DNA from: Chytridium lagenaria
Taxonomy: Eukaryota > Chytridiomycota > Chytridiomycetes > Chytridiales > Chytridiaceae
Assembly: GCA_025449115.1 (NCBI GenBank)
Contig: JAHLKC010000001.1
Coordinates: forward strand, 1 to 64,000
Direction of reading: 5' to 3'
Length of the DNA stretch: 64,000 bases
A program made the position numbers and the translations under genes. Numbering within the stretch: position 1 is the stretch's first letter; each line of letters begins with the position of its first letter. Shown here one piece after another: positions 35,101-49,000 of the stretch. The notes beneath the pieces are model-generated. The model was given only the letters and a program-made list of their open reading frames with translations. It was not told the DNA's origin and did not search any database.

Positions 35101-38100
35101 AACCTTTTAAGGTTGTCCGTCGATTCCTTCCGCCCCCACGTATAAAGCAATCATCAGGCTCCCATCAGCAATCATCCTCATCATCTCTCTCCACTCTTGG
35201 TACAGCACTTCCATTTACAGCCGAGCCCTCAGAAGTGATTTTTATAGACTACGACCCAGAAAAAGTCTACCGCAAGAAGATTCTTCTCACAAACACCTCC
35301 TGCCAAGTCAACACCTTCCGTCTCCTCTCAGTCCCCGTCGACATCGCCTCCTATTTCGAAGTACTAGCACGTCCGCCTGGTAGAATGAGTGCGGGGATGG
35401 TGTGCGAGGTCGAGTTTGTGTTTAGACCACCGCCTGGATATGATCAAGATGTGACGAACGGCCAGATCACGTTCTCAGCAGAACATGGGGGTAACTTTAC
35501 TGTTAGGATTGGATGTGCTACGCGGAAATGTGAGCCACGTATAGCGAGTGTTGGTGGAACGGGGATCATCACCGAGAAGCTTGGCGTGAGTGGACCTGAT
35601 CGTGTACTGGCTGGAGCGGGTTCGAAGCCAAAGGGCGTGAAGGAGTATACGAAAGAAAAGGAGCGAGCGGATGAAGAATCACATCAGAAACCACCTCCAG
35701 CATGTGTTGAGGGGAAGAACAAGATAGTGGTGGATTTTGGAACGTGTGTCTTGGGAGATACTGTTTCACGTATTCTCGATATCTCAAATATCGGGGCTCT
35801 TGAAACTGATTTCCATGTTTGCGAAATTGACGCAAAAGACGCTGAAGATGCACTCGCATCCATTGAGTCAAGAGGAAAGACGGATTGCAACAGCGGGCGA
35901 GACAAACTTTTCGATCTGCTTGCGTCTAAATATCTCAAGAGCAAAACATCGCTTTCAGAGACGGATCTTAAGCCAGAGGATGAGCCTCCAAAAGAGGAAG
36001 TGTCTGCAGCAACTAGTTTACCCCCAGACGCTGCCACAGAAGACGCATCACCCACTGTCGTTGACAACACGGACGCATCAGATATTTTGGATGAGCTGGA
36101 ACGTCGAAATTTCTCTGTATCCAAGAATGAACGTGGTCTTCTCCAAGGATATGGATCAATTCCTATCCATCTTGAATTCTCTCCACCTTACGTTGAACCC
36201 AACGCGGTGGATATTTCATCAGACCCTGAACTAGCGAAGCGTCCACCCAAGAAAATTTCCTACAAAGCCTTTTACATGATCCGTTTCAATCTTCCAAACG
36301 TGGATCCGCTCATCATTGAATGTCGAGCTCGTCACCTAGAGTCCCCGCTGTACCTCGACACCACTGAGGTTGATTTCGGTACATGCGTGGTAGGATCCAC
36401 ATATCGACTCCCCCTGGTTATCCGAAACCGTTCCCACATCGCCCTCAAATTCTGGATGGAACCCGTGGGTGTTGACCGTAAAATGACAAACATTGAACCT
36501 GTCTCACATTTTGACGCGAACGATCGCATCGGATCTTGCATTGCAAGTGATGGGATAGACAGTGAGATGGCGTACAGTGAATCCCGCGATATGTTCTCCG
36601 AGGCGGTCACGTCATCTGGAAACAATGACGGCGACCTCCGCGCATCATCCGTATCGAATCAATTTGATGGGATACGGCCATCATCGCCATTCCTCCCGCC
36701 TATGTTAGCCAACTATGCCCATATTGATGCAAGCGCGGCAGGATCATTCCCGCCGCAACCCGTCATGGCGTTCCGTCCAAGTCAAACCTCACGAAAAGTA
36801 GCTAAACGGAAGGCACCGAAATCAAAGAGAAGCGATTCGTTGACATTACAGATCCCGCAGGTTGGGGAGGTGGAGGTGTCACCGAGGCTCGCGTTTATAC
36901 AGCCTTTTGAGTCTTTCACTGTGTGGTGCAAAATTAGACCGTCTAGGGGTTCGTCACTGTTGAGGGAGAACGGGTTTCATAATTTCAAGGTGCCGCTTGT
37001 AGTGAAATTTAACAACCATGGGATCGAATCGCCGCTTTCCTTGATGCTGATGGGAAGCATCACAACATCGGACTTGAGTTTTGTGTTTCCAAATGGAGCA
37101 ACATCAGAGCTCTCCTTTGGGACATGCTCGGTGTACATGACAAAGGAGGTTCCTGTACGTATTTGGAATCACTCTACGGTGCCGCAAGTTGCGAAATTCG
37201 TGGGATCAATGCAAGGACTGTCGGTGGTATCGAACCGAAAGGTGATGACGGAGACGGGACTGACGGTGATACCTGCAATGTCTCAGATTTTGAAGAAAAT
37301 ACGATTTGAACCAAAGGAGGTCGGTCAGCACCGTCTTCGACTTGTGTGTCATAGTAACTGGGAACGCAAGTTCGAGATAGTATGCACGGGGACGGCAGTG
37401 AAACCTCCTCTGCGCTTTAATGCTACGTTTATTCAGTTCCGCACAACGTCAATGGGGAGCTTTGCAGAGGCTAAAGTCAAGCTGATACGTGAAAAGGGGG
37501 AGAAGGACTTGCCAGTGGATCCAAAGAAGAAGAAATCAAAAGAGGCATGGAACGATACATCCACGATCAACTTTGATGAGCTTTACAATGATGAGTATGA
37601 TGTGGTTGGATTTGAGTTTGGGGAGCCGCAGCTGACGAGTATACGCACGCGGCATGGGAATTACCTTACGTCCGAGCAACTTGCGGCGATTCAAAAGGAA
37701 ATTAACATGGGGTTAATTCAAGAGTCAGAAGACGCGGTCGAAGCTGTGAAGAAGGCGAACAAAGCTTCAACCAAAGAAATCAAGATCATGATAGGAAATC
37801 ATTCCCCATGCTGGGAAGAGACGTTCAATCCGACTGAATTCTCAAAACTCTTTCATCAAGAAAAAACGGTGATCCAAAACAAGCGGGTAGTGATCACTAA
37901 ACCGTTAACGTCAACGTCTAACGCATCGACATCTTCATCGTGCGTCTCTTTGGCACCAGCTGTTGGCACTCAAGATGCTCCGCCTATCGAGATTTCACCG
38001 AGGAAGGGAAGCATTCTGCCTGGTCGATCGGTCAGTATTGCCATTGTCTTGTGTCCACCCACAATCACGGCTTTGGCGGCTTTACGCGCTGACGCGGATA

Positions 38101-40493
38101 AGGAGGCGGAGAGCGGAGGAGTTCCTGTTGCTGTCGCTGCTGACGATGGATCCAAGAATCGCCCTCCAAGCGGCATGAAAAATAGTCCTGAAAGAACATC
38201 TCGAAGTCGACAAGGCACTGCGTCCGCTGACCGACCCAAAGGAGATGAGGTTTCGTCACCAAAGCCAGACCCGGTCAATCCATCATCCATCGACCAACTT
38301 TCCGCCGTAAAGCTGTATAAGGCCGTGACGACCGACACACCTGTCTGACCTTTATGGTTCTTGTACTGTAAGGCGGTCGTTCAGGCCACAAGTTGAACTT
38401 GAACGCCCAAAATCATCTCACAGTCGTGACAGCAAAACAGCATCGCGAACTTGCACGCCCCCGGATGAATCCAATACGTTGTATCTCGAAATTGTTGCAC
38501 CCATCGTACGTCCTGATATCCTTCTCATTCATCCGGATTCTGGAACGATTGATTTTGAGAGGTGCCTGTGGGAAAGACAGTGCTGCAAAAGTTTACCATC
38601 CAGAACATTACTCAACGAACTTTGCAGCTTCAGCATGAAGGGCTTGGTGTTGCTGGCCCGTTTTCATTGTCAAAGCCCTTTGGAGGAGCTTGGCCCCGAG
38701 TCTTCACAGGTCGTTGAAGTTGCCTTCACACCAATGGGGGAGGCCACGTTCCTAGCAGACTTTATAGTCTTCACGTCAACAACACAAGTCAGAGCAAGGC
38801 TGCAAGGACACGGAACAGTTCCTCTACTCCAAATAGACCCACCAGAAGCTTTGATGCATCTTGGAGATGTCGCTCTCGGAGACACGGCTTTGAAATCTTT
38901 TAAAATTGTAAACGCGGGCTTCTACCCGTTAAACTGCTCACTGTCATTGTCAACGGTTCACCCTACGCAGCCGTATCCACGGTCACATGGAACAGTCAAT
39001 TTCAATCGCCAAAATGCTTTCAGTCTCAGCATCAACCAAGTCTCAATCCCCGTGGGTTCAAAGCAGGACGTCACGATCCGCTTTAACCCAGACCGGGAAT
39101 CGGACCTTTTCTTTGATTACATCACCATTGATGTATGGGGAATCCCCAACCCTCACAAAATCAAAGTACATGGGAGATGTTGGGATACTAGCACCGCGTT
39201 GATAGGGTACGACCCACCTCCGGAGACGAAGGAAGAGGATCCTTATGCTCTTCCACCAAAGTTTGAGTGTGAATTTGCGCAAAAGATGTATACCGGTAAT
39301 TTCCCGCAAGAGCTCAACTATTTCGACATCTTCCCATCGGAGCGTCCTGGAGCTACAGCAGGGGGTGATGGAAGTGGTGCGCAGCCGTCAGGAGGGAATT
39401 CACAAAACACCCTTTCAGTTGGCGTAGGCGGAACCGTTGGCGTACCACCCCCTCGGAATGGCTCAGCAGAACCCAAGAAAACTAAAAGCAAAGATGCTTC
39501 CAAAGATTCGACCAATTCATCTAACCTATCAGAGGAATTCGTTGCAGATCTTCTCCGTCTGACTTCCAGAGAATCCGTCCGTTTTGTGACGGTGAACTGC
39601 TTGTGGAAAAAACATGAGCACCGGAATACCTGGTATGTGGAGACGAAGGAGCTGCAGATTGCGAATTTAAAGCCGTCCACTTTTACGAAACCGGAAAATA
39701 CCAAAAGGCCACCTGTTGCAGAATTTACCATTGAACCGTGGGAAGGGACCTTTGAGTACATGACTGCGTACAATGAATACGTACAGCTTCCTCCACCAAG
39801 ACCGGGATTGGAGGACACTATGGCCAGATTCTCGTTTGGGGATGTGACAAAGGGCACTGTGGAGCTTGGAACAACGCGACCGCTAAAAATCCAAGTTCAT
39901 AATCCTGTAAAAGAATTCTGGACAGCCATGAAAGCCTACGAGGATCTGTTTAACATCAGAATAACGGACTCTGTTTCTCAATCGTCTGCAAACGGCATTG
40001 TCGCCAACAATGCCGTCTCGCCCACCAAATTATCGGACATGAGAAAGTCCGTCTACACCCGCATCGAGCCTTCTCAAACACCAAGTATCAGCACCACAGA
40101 AGCCCAACACGACACATCTCAACTGCCGATCCACCGCCCTGCTTCCAGCTCTGATCCAAAACGTGGAGACCTCCTCGCAACCTCGTCCGTCTCCGTTGCC
40201 GATGCATCGTCGCCTTTGGGTCACGAGCTAGGTTCAAAGGGACGACGGAGGTCCAGCACATCCCGATCAAATCTGATGCTCGCGGTGCCGCGGTTGATGT
40301 TGTGAATGATTTTATGGTGCCGACGAGGATTGAGAGTTGCTTTAGGGTGACGTTGAGGGGAGGGTATCGGTATGTTGAACCTAAGGGTGTGCCGGGCTTG
40401 ACGGAGACGAGGACTTGGATTGTAAAAGTTGTTGCGGAAATGCCAGGGAAAGGAGGGAGACCGGATGAGATAAGTAACGCTGTAATATTGTAA
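32150..40493 (+). CDS. Large ASH/MSP-domain flagellar protein with coiled coil, CFAP74-like
   Basis: Proteins of this class (CFAP74, DLEC1, HYDIN) build the central apparatus of motile flagella. The N-terminal third is low-complexity then strongly coiled coil (LKLRERRLKRRRD; VVEKYRKLEADRKAEKKRR; KRREEMMERIKRIKELEKER). From about 35200 come repeated immunoglobulin-like ASH/MSP domains, each with a strand such as VYRKKILLTNTS, LGDTVSRILDISNIG, VVGSTYRLPLVIRNRS, VPVGKTVLQKFTIQNIT or LGDTALKSFKIVNAG. The longest exon (35055-38348) is open for 1097 codons. Introns in the first third are short and in phase (for example NPNP/DNVEPTKE). Frame breaks lie near 32938, 33528, 38350, 38565, 38700 and 40285, and the homology crosses them; the last good text ends at TAA 40491-40493. 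AATAAA at 40575-40580 follows. CFAP74 is my best guess from the coiled-coil-then-ASH layout. Confidence 0.78.
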
Positions 40494-41436
40494 AGCTGTA
40501 ATATTTACTGGCCTGACTGCCTTTTGTATATATACACGCATATTTTCAATTTTCTTGTATATCTTACTGCCTTTAATAAAGGCCATGTTCCTCTCTCGCT
40601 CCCACAACCCATCCCACAACCCCATCCCTGATCTGGACTGATGGTGGTAAATCGTCATTTTCAATGCATCCATGATTTATGCGGACTAGACGATGTTTTT
40701 GAAAGAGAATACAGCTGTATTTTTCAGTTGATGCTCCAAGATATGACGATGGATCACAGGACAGTAATGTCGGAGAACTAGATCGATGGTTGAAACTATG
40801 GCCATAGCTGAATGACGAACGTCAGATCATGGCATACTGGCGAGTGCGGTGTGGACGTTACTATTTTATTTGTTGTATTTGCTGGTAAGCCCTCACAGTT
40901 AATGAAAATTATGCCAGCCGTCGTGAGTCGACTGACTGACTCCTCCATCGCCCCAAAGCCCCTCTCGTCTAAAATCCTTAAATTTGTCGACGAGCGCCCA
41001 TCGAAAGTGGCACTTTTTCCTTGCAAAAAAGCCCCTCAAAAAAATCAATCAGCTGTCGTGGAGATTTATTTGGAAGGGACGGCGATGCTGGGAGATTGCT
41101 GAAAAGATCGCACAGTGCGTAGTGCCTGCGATGGTTGCTGGTATTTTTGTTATTAATCGTTTCTGCCCTGAATAATAAATGTACTATGTATTTATTAGAA
41201 GTACTGTTTCTCAGATCAAAAAAAATAATAAAATAATAAAAGTCACAAAAAACCACCTCGACTGTGTTTTTTTTTCTTGTGACTTTGATTGCTTGTTTAT
41301 TCCCATTTCTTCTGGTATTCATATCGAAACACCCTATACCATCTCACAGGAGAGATAGAGTGTGCGTAGAAAGACAGGTGGAAAGAGAAACAGGAGCAGG
41401 CAGTCTAGTTCAAGAGGGCAAGCAGATTCAGTAAAA
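40494..41436. other. Intergenic region, flagellar gene / PH-domain gene
   Basis: It contains AATAAA (40575-40580) for the upstream gene and an A/T-rich stretch (41217-41275) before the PH-domain gene. The open frame 40812-41102 has no recognisable signature. A possible alternative start for the next gene at 41362 lies inside it. Confidence 0.5.
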
Positions 41437-44400
41437 ATGGCATTCTTTGGAGGGTTTGCGCCTACCATGCTGGTAGCCAAGAATCTTGTTGCTACAAACG
41501 TTGAAGTAGCAAAGAAAAAGGCATCAAACGATGACGACGATGATCCTCTACGATCATCCACTTCCGCCAAAAACTCTTCAACGACCAACAGCAACAACAG
41601 CCCTCCAACCTCTGCAGCACCATCTTCTTCCTCATTGATGCCTCCTCAACATCATCAACAACAACAACACCATCAGCATCACATGGGTGCGCCATCACCT
41701 GTTGGGAGGAGACCCGGCGCATCACCCATCCCTCCTCCCGTGTACCATCAATCCGGCTCTCAGCAAGGCTACACTTCGGCCCCTCAAACATCCGCTGTCA
41801 TCTCATCATCCGCCACTGCCGCCATGGATTCCATGAGTGGAAATGGCGCTTATCGCTCCATGCACCTTCAGCATATTCCTCCACCTCAGCAGCAACATAT
41901 TCAACATCATCAATATCATCCTATGCAGCAGCAGCAACAGCAGCAACCGCATATTCGTCACGGCCCCCCTCCGTCGCCTTTGCCTCCTCAGCATTTTCAG
42001 CAACAGCATCAACAACAAATAGGCATGCCACCTGTCAATGGACAATCGGCAGGAGGCGACGACATTCGTTTGCTCCTTGAACGTCAGAACCAACTTGTGG
42101 AGATGCAGCGTTTGCAATTGGAGCATCAGAACCGAATCATTGCGGAACAGCAAAGAATGATGGATATGGAACGACAGCAGATCTTGATCCAGCAACAGCA
42201 ACAGCAACAGCAGCAGCAGTCTCTTCCGATGTCGAGGACTGGAAGCGCTTATTCTCGTCGCGCCAGCAACTACAATTCAGTGGATTCGGGATTAGGACCT
42301 GAGCTTGTTCATCAGGGAAATCCAGTAGAGGCGGATCAAGTTTACAGGTTGGTTATAATTACTATCACTTTTATTAGAGTAGCGATTAGGAGTAGGGGCT
42401 ACAGACAAAAAGCGAAGGGGATGTTTCCGCAGTACGAAGATGGCAATGGAAGGGGGTGGATGACGGGATAGGATGTGATGGGTATGAGGGGTGCCAGTCG
42501 TTATTTGCTTTGCAATTAAGGCGCGCCTCGGATGCTCAACGTCCGACGTGTGTTTTAATTTCATTTGTCTCTTCTCTCTCTCTCTCTCTCTCTCTGCCTT
42601 CCTCATTCACTTTTATTCTCTCTTTTATTTACATCTTTTGCACCCTTTTTTGGTTGTATTTTTATTTTATTTTCCTTTGACGCCAGCCCAGCCAGCCAGA
42701 CAGCCAGCCAGTGTCAGTCTGGTTGACTTTTGGCCATGTCAGGCAGTCAGTCAGTCTGAAGTCATTTCAATTTCAAATTTAGATTTTTTAGTTTTTTTCT
42801 TGTGTTCCTTGTAAGGTATCACAAGGGAGCTAAGTTTTTTAAAGTTGATTTATTTTTTTTTTATATTTATTTTGAGGATTTTCTCTCAGGAGACATTTTT
42901 ATCAGGAATATTTGGTTGTGGGAATATAAAGGCTTGGTTATTTTATTTATTTAAAGGTAAAAAGGGGGGTGGAGTGGGGTTGGATGGAAATGGATATACA
43001 GAGACAGGATATTTATTATTTATTTATTTTATTTAGAAAAATATTGTTTAGGGGGTGCCGTCATTTCCATTTCCATATTTCTTGGAATCATCTTTTTTAG
43101 ACGTTATCTCCACCGTTTTTTTTTTGTTGTTTTTTTTACTATTAATCTATTAACCCAATCTTTCTCTTTTTAAAATCACGTCCAATGTTATAATCAAATA
43201 GATCAGAGATTCTTGGGAAACAACACGCTGGTATCTCCAATTCAACCGGTCGCGCTTCAAGCCACTACTCGGTCGATACTCTTACATCACCCGTCTCCTC
43301 CACCGCAAACGCTGAGAATAACCCTCTCTCAACTTCTGCAGTCTCTACCAGCACGAATGCTACCGCGGTTGCCACAGCGAATGGAAAGAAACCTAGTGGT
43401 CTTGCAGTAACCTTGGATGATTTACTTTTAGCGCTTGGAGATACGATCAATGAGCTGCAGGATGTAAAGACACCGACTTCTCCTGGAGGGAGTGTTATGA
43501 AGACGCCAGCTTCTCCTACTGGGGCCAATGTTTCCAAGGGATTGGAGATGGCGAGGTCGCCTTCTTTTGGGGGTGGGTTGGGTGCAGAGATTGAAGGAGG
43601 TCTGGGTGAGGAGATGGTGCAGTTTACAGTAGGAAGCTTGCTTCAAACCTCTGCGTGAGTGACGGTTTGCCGCCTTTATTATCATATTTGTTATTTTTTT
43701 TTTTAAAATTTTTTTTTTGTAATATCAGCTGTTTTGGTCGAAACTTTTGAATGTGTTAAATAATTTTTTCTCTTTTCCCACGATAGATTGTTCTCTGGAT
43801 ACCTTTCCAAGCTCTCCATATCCCGACAAACAGGCTCGCGGATCTGGAAGCGCCGTTTCTTTATTCTCGATGACGGTGCAAAACTCTTCCTTTACCGCTC
43901 TCACGACCCCTCTGAGCTTCCACTCACGTTCCTCCCTCTCACGTCCGCCTCTGGTTCTCTCACCCCTGTCAATGCCGACGGCGGTTCCGCTTGGATTATC
44001 GACCTTCACGGTGAAGGAGCTGCCACCGATGGCTCGGTCGTGGAACGCGCCTGGTCTCTGCAATGCCCTAATGAGGAAAGCATGGTGACATGGCTTGACC
44101 ACATTGTCCCTGCGGTTCATCAAAGCCGACACTTTAACAAGCGTCCCTCTGTCGCGTCAGTTGGTAGTGCCGGGAACGGTGGAATCAGTATGGGAGGCTC
44201 AGCGAATATTATATCTGGCCCTGCGTCTGGTGCTGGAGGCATTGTTCGAGTCACTATGCCCATTCCTGTCCCCGTCCCTTCCGTCTCCTCTTCCGTTTCA
44301 GCTTCAGCTATAAATCACTCCTCCTACCCTGCCCCTCTCACCCCGGCCTCCCCACCAACTCCTAACTACCCCAACACCTCCTCCCCAATCTCCCCTCCCC

Positions 44401-44889
44401 CTCAGCAGGTTTCCACCCCCTCCTCTCCCGCCGTCCTAGCACCTCCGCCTCTGTTTCGTCCTCATACCTCTCCACCCGCCGCCCAAGTAGCGCCGGTCAC
44501 AATCTCGAACACTTCCCCTCCTCCAACTCCCCAACCCCAACACAGGCACCGCAGAACGCCAGATGGAACGTGAACGACAACAACGGATGCAGTATGAGCA
44601 GTATATGATGCAGCAGAGGCTGCAGCAGGAGGCGCAGGCTTCCGTTGAGAGACAGATGGCTGCTAGAGGGGCGTCGGTCAGTCCCATGCCGGCGGGGGAG
44701 CAGCCTGGAGTGGCGATGGGGAGGGAACCGAGTTTAGGAGTTATAGCGACCCCGCCCGCGTCGCCTAATAAGGTTGGGAAAGAGAGGGAAGGGAGGTCTG
44801 CGACGACTTCTACGTCTTCTTCGGAGAGAAGTGGGAGGAGCAAGAGCGTCAAGAGACTGCCGCAGGTTGACGTTAGGTTGTTTACGTGA
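41437..44889 (+). CDS. Q-rich protein with C-terminal PH domain
   Basis: Exon 1 (41437-42347) encodes MAFFGGFAPTMLVAKNLVATN followed by a Ser/Asn, His/Gln and Pro-rich region with polyglutamine runs and a short coiled coil (LLERQNQLVEMQRLQLEHQ). Exon 2 (43202-43654) joins in phase as VYR/SEILGKQHAG and includes a conserved-looking helix (VTLDDLLLALGDTINELQ). Exon 3 starts at 43787 and joins as SA/LFSGYLSKLSI, opening a PH domain (GSRIWKRRFFILDDGAKLFLY ... ERAWSLQCPNEESMVTWLDHI). PH domains bind phosphoinositides or proteins at membranes. The tail is Ser/Pro-rich, then shifts frame near 44540 into a Gln/Arg-rich coiled coil (QQRMQYEQYMMQQRLQQEAQ), ending at 44889. The overall family is unknown to me; a polarity or scaffold role is only a guess. 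The upstream ATG 41362 is in frame but less likely. Confidence 0.75.
42348..43201 (+). other. Unusually long intron of the PH-domain gene
   Basis: The exons on either side join in phase at AG/GTTGGT and ...AAATAG/ATCAG. At 854 nt it is roughly ten times the usual intron length in this window. It contains a (TC)n tract at about 42571-42595 and CAGC/CAGT-type repeats at about 42684-42757. No exon-like text with good splice signals was seen inside. Confidence 0.65.
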
Positions 44890-46097
44890 AAACCCTTACA
44901 GTGTCCTTTATTTTCTTACTATATTTTCCATAATGTTCAGTTTCTTTTTACTTTTACTGTCGTCTCTTTATTTTTTCCCCCTTCCTGAAGGCTTTTGGCC
45001 GGTCGATAACATGAAACTTCAACGTGTTTTATAAACCTCCCCGTTACGTTCCTTTCAATCCCTTTTTTCTACGCGTTCAAGTTGTGATTTCTAATATTTT
45101 TCTATGCTTTTCATTTCTTTTGGATAAGAAAAAAACGGCCGTTTTAGCAGGTCAAAACCATTGTTCTTTTCCACCTTTCCAAAACCTATATCTCTTTTCT
45201 TTTGAATTTGTGTGTACAGACAAGGTTGTTTTTTAGGACTTTTATTTTCCTTTTTGGCGATTATTAAACATTCTTTATTGAGTTGAGTTGTGAAAGGATG
45301 GCAACGACTTTCGAAGAGCCTTGTTGTCATGAGAAATTTTTTACTCAGCCAGTATGTTCTAGCCGCCGTTTGTGGGTGATGATGCTGCTGCCTAAACTCA
45401 GCCTATATATAATATATTATTATCCATTCCTCAAGTAAAAATGTCCAGCTGCAAGTTGAGTCAAACTTCAAAATATTTTAGTAAATATATGGCTGACATC
45501 TTTAAAAGTACTAAAGTAGAGCATATATTTATAAATATAAATATGATTCTGAATATGCTGGTCTCAATGATGCAAAAGAAATGGAGCGTTGGCGACTATT
45601 TTTTTTTTTGTAATCTTCCGTGTCTGGCCAAGTTGGGATCTATCCTATGTACCTATTTAAATATATACCTGTAATTTTATACCCTTTCACATTTATTCGG
45701 ACATTAACCCATATATCTGTTCAGACATATTTCTTCCTTGAGTTATCATGGCTTGCACATAGAACCCCTCTTCAGGAGCTAAGAAGCTTGAAAAGCATCA
45801 CTCAATCGATAACTTCCTGTTCCTGCAGTTATACTAAGTAACCGATTCCTATATTGTGATAAAGAGAGACAGAACCATTTTTTCATGTTGAGTTTATTCA
45901 ACATTCACGAGATAAAAAAATAACATGAGCTCTTCATATACAAAACAAAACATAAGCGAAAAAAGTCAAAGAAACGGTACACTTTAAAGTAGCGAAAAGC
46001 ATAAAACGAAATTTAGGAAAACAAAAAAATACATGGTGGTTTTGGAGAATCCAAAGAAAAAAAGAACCCACAGCAAATACATAAAAATGAACATAAC
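44890..46097. other. Convergent 3' intergenic region
   Basis: This lies between the ends of the PH-domain gene (+) and the fatty acid synthase gene (-). A minus-strand AATAAA at 45898-45893 lies 200 nt past the synthase stop. The rest is T-rich or AT-rich, with small open frames lacking any signature. Confidence 0.6.
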
Positions 46098-49000
46098 TCA
46101 GTTGGCAATGGCCACAGCAACAGCATAAGATCCACTGTGACTAATTGTCACTTTCACATCTGCAATCCCCACTTTCTTCACAACCTTGGCAGCCTCCCCA
46201 TGGAATTTTAACAATAGGTGCCTTCCCTTCCTCCCTTAAAATCTCAATATCAACAAGCGGTGCCGCTGATCCCCTCGTCCACACTGAACCAGCCTTAGGG
46301 TTTGCAGCTGCAGCCGATGAAACAGCCTTAATGATCGCCTCCTTTGCCGCCCACCTCCCAGCAAAGCTGGCACGAAGCGTCGGGAGCAGACCGGCAATAC
46401 TCCACCTCGTTCGTGGTAAAGTTGCGTACAATAAAGGCCTCATTGTCAACGGCAACTTCAGACATGAGCTGAACGTCAACACCGACACCACGGCCGACTC
46501 CAGATTCAACCATCTCCGCGGTAGCGGATTCGACGAGCGCACGGGTGGCCGTCACGTCGACTTCGGTGGGAGCGAGACCAGTCGATCCCTTTGTAGCGTG
46601 ACGACGCGACACAGAGGTTGGCTTAGAACCTGCTCCAAACGTCCAAGACCCAACTGATGCATCGTAAGACGCGCGGGCGAGAGGGTTCAAGTAAAACTTG
46701 GCTCTGTTGTGCCTTCTGTATAAGGTGGTGCGTTCTTGACCCTCACGAATGGTGCGGCACCCGTGAGAGTTTCGTGGAAGTACCGGTAAGAGTTGGTCTG
46801 CCTCGCGTCCCCTCTTGAAAACGGGTAGTTGCCATAATCCTCTGCCTCAAGCGCCGCAAAACAGGTAATCAGGGTGCACAACAAGCACCTCACCACCAGC
46901 TTGTCCAAACCCAAAGCTCTTGAGTAAACCAGCACGAACTCCATCCGTCTGGATCGCACGGGATGGGTATATAATGTATCGGAATTTGGCGAGACGGTCT
47001 TCGACATTGTCGAGGTTGCGGTTTCCTGGAATAATACCAGTTTCCAGGACTTGGAGGACACCGTTTAGCATCCAGGCTGCTGCGGCTCCCTTGGGGTGAC
47101 CAGTGAGATGCTTCTGGAAAACAGAGGGGAGGACGTTGCCGTTGCTACGGCCGAGATGTGCCATCTGCTGGTTGAGCGCGGATGACTCGTTGTAGTCATT
47201 CGCCTTGGTACCAGTGCCGTGGAAAGATGCGACACCTAAAATCAAGAGAATGTAAGTATATATTGACTTGGAAGTCGAATTCAAAAAGTAATAGCTCACC
47301 AATGTCATCGACGGTGAGACCAAACGTAGCGAGTGCACCCTTGAGGGGAGCAATGGTATGGTCGTTCTTAAACCAGTCGTGACTCCAAGTCGCCAACGCC
47401 GCCTTCTCTTTCCGTTTCCTTCCTTTTCAATGAAATCCGTTCTCTCCTTTTGGAACTCCTCCACATCTTCCACACCGGCCTTTTTCATCTCCTGCACCTC
47501 ATCCGCAAGCGCTTCATACTCCTTCCCAACCCACGACTTGACATGTTCCCTCTCTCTGGCAAGCTGCCTCTTCCTGTAGTCAAAGTTGAGCAACGGGCTG
47601 GTGACTTGGTCTTGACCTCCCTTGCCGTTGTCAAAATACCTTGACCGGGAGCAGGGACGGATCTTCCGTTCTTGTCGGTCGCTGTACTTGTGTATGCGAT
47701 AATGCCGCGAATGGAAGACCCATCTGAAGAGCAAGATCTGCCGTCATCACAACGTGAATACCGGCACCCTGGGCTTCCATGAACCCGGCACGGGTGTCAG
47801 TCGCAGGACGACACATGTCTTGGGGTTCACGTCCGCGAGCCATCTCCTCGAGAGAGTTCGAGGTGGCCTTCATGTTGGCAAACTCGTACGATCCTTCCTC
47901 CTGGAAATCATCGTATCCTCCGCAAATCACGATGCGCGCTTTGCCTGACAAGATGGTGTCAACCGCAATGTCAACGGACTCGGCAGCAGTGGCGCAAGCA
48001 CCAACTGGGGTCTTGATGGGACCAGAAGATGAGAGAAGAAGCATGTTGACCCAAGCAGGCATGGTGTTGATAAACGATTCTTGAAGAATGTCGTTTTTGT
48101 ACGGGCTTCTCTAGTAAGCGCTCCTGTTTGAAGGAATAAATAAGAAACACTTAGCCCTCTGCGATTCAAAAAAATACACCCAAACTTTGGATGGACAACA
48201 CTCACCCTAAACATTTTTTTGCATGGCGCGCATACCACCCATACCACCACCGGATGTGTTTCCAAGCTCGGACACGTGAACGTACTGGTAGAACTCGTAG
48301 GGGTCGGTGATACCACTCGTAACTAAGGCTTCGACCGTTGCGACGAGGGTGTAAAGTGTGATAGGGTCGACTTGGTCGACGATATCGGCGGGAATACCGT
48401 ACCGCTTGGCATCCCAACCTGTGGGGATTTGACCAGCGACTAGCCTGTCAAACCTAAGGGCCTTGGGAACGAAGAGTGTCGCACCCTTCTTGAGACGGAC
48501 GTAAAAGACACCATCGCGTTCCTCAATCTCGGCCTTCTCGCCGTGCTCCCTCTTGAAGGCATCGGCCTCGTCCTTGCTGACCTCGACGGGGGCCATGTCG
48601 GTAGTGATGGCAACTTCCTGGAGGAAAAACTTCTTTTTCGGGTCATAACCGTTGAAAAGCTCCGATTCTGTTTTTAAATAATGCCTGTTAATCACATCCG
48701 CTGAATAGTTAAACGAAGAGTATAATTACCGATAAGACGAATTCCAGAGTGCTCAAGAATCTTCTTCTCGTACTTAGCCTTAATCTCAACGTCTTGGACG
48801 GGCTCCTGAGTGGCCAAGTCGACCCAACCACTGTAGAAAGGAATCTTCTTAAGGGCCCATTGTGGAACTTAATGAAACCCATAGCCCACGCCATCTCAAT
48901 GCAACCCTCAAGCGAAATTCGCCAGTAGATTCCATTTCCATCGAGTCCTGCTAGATCCCCAAGGTCCAACTTCACCAAATCCAGTGACAACAATGACCTT

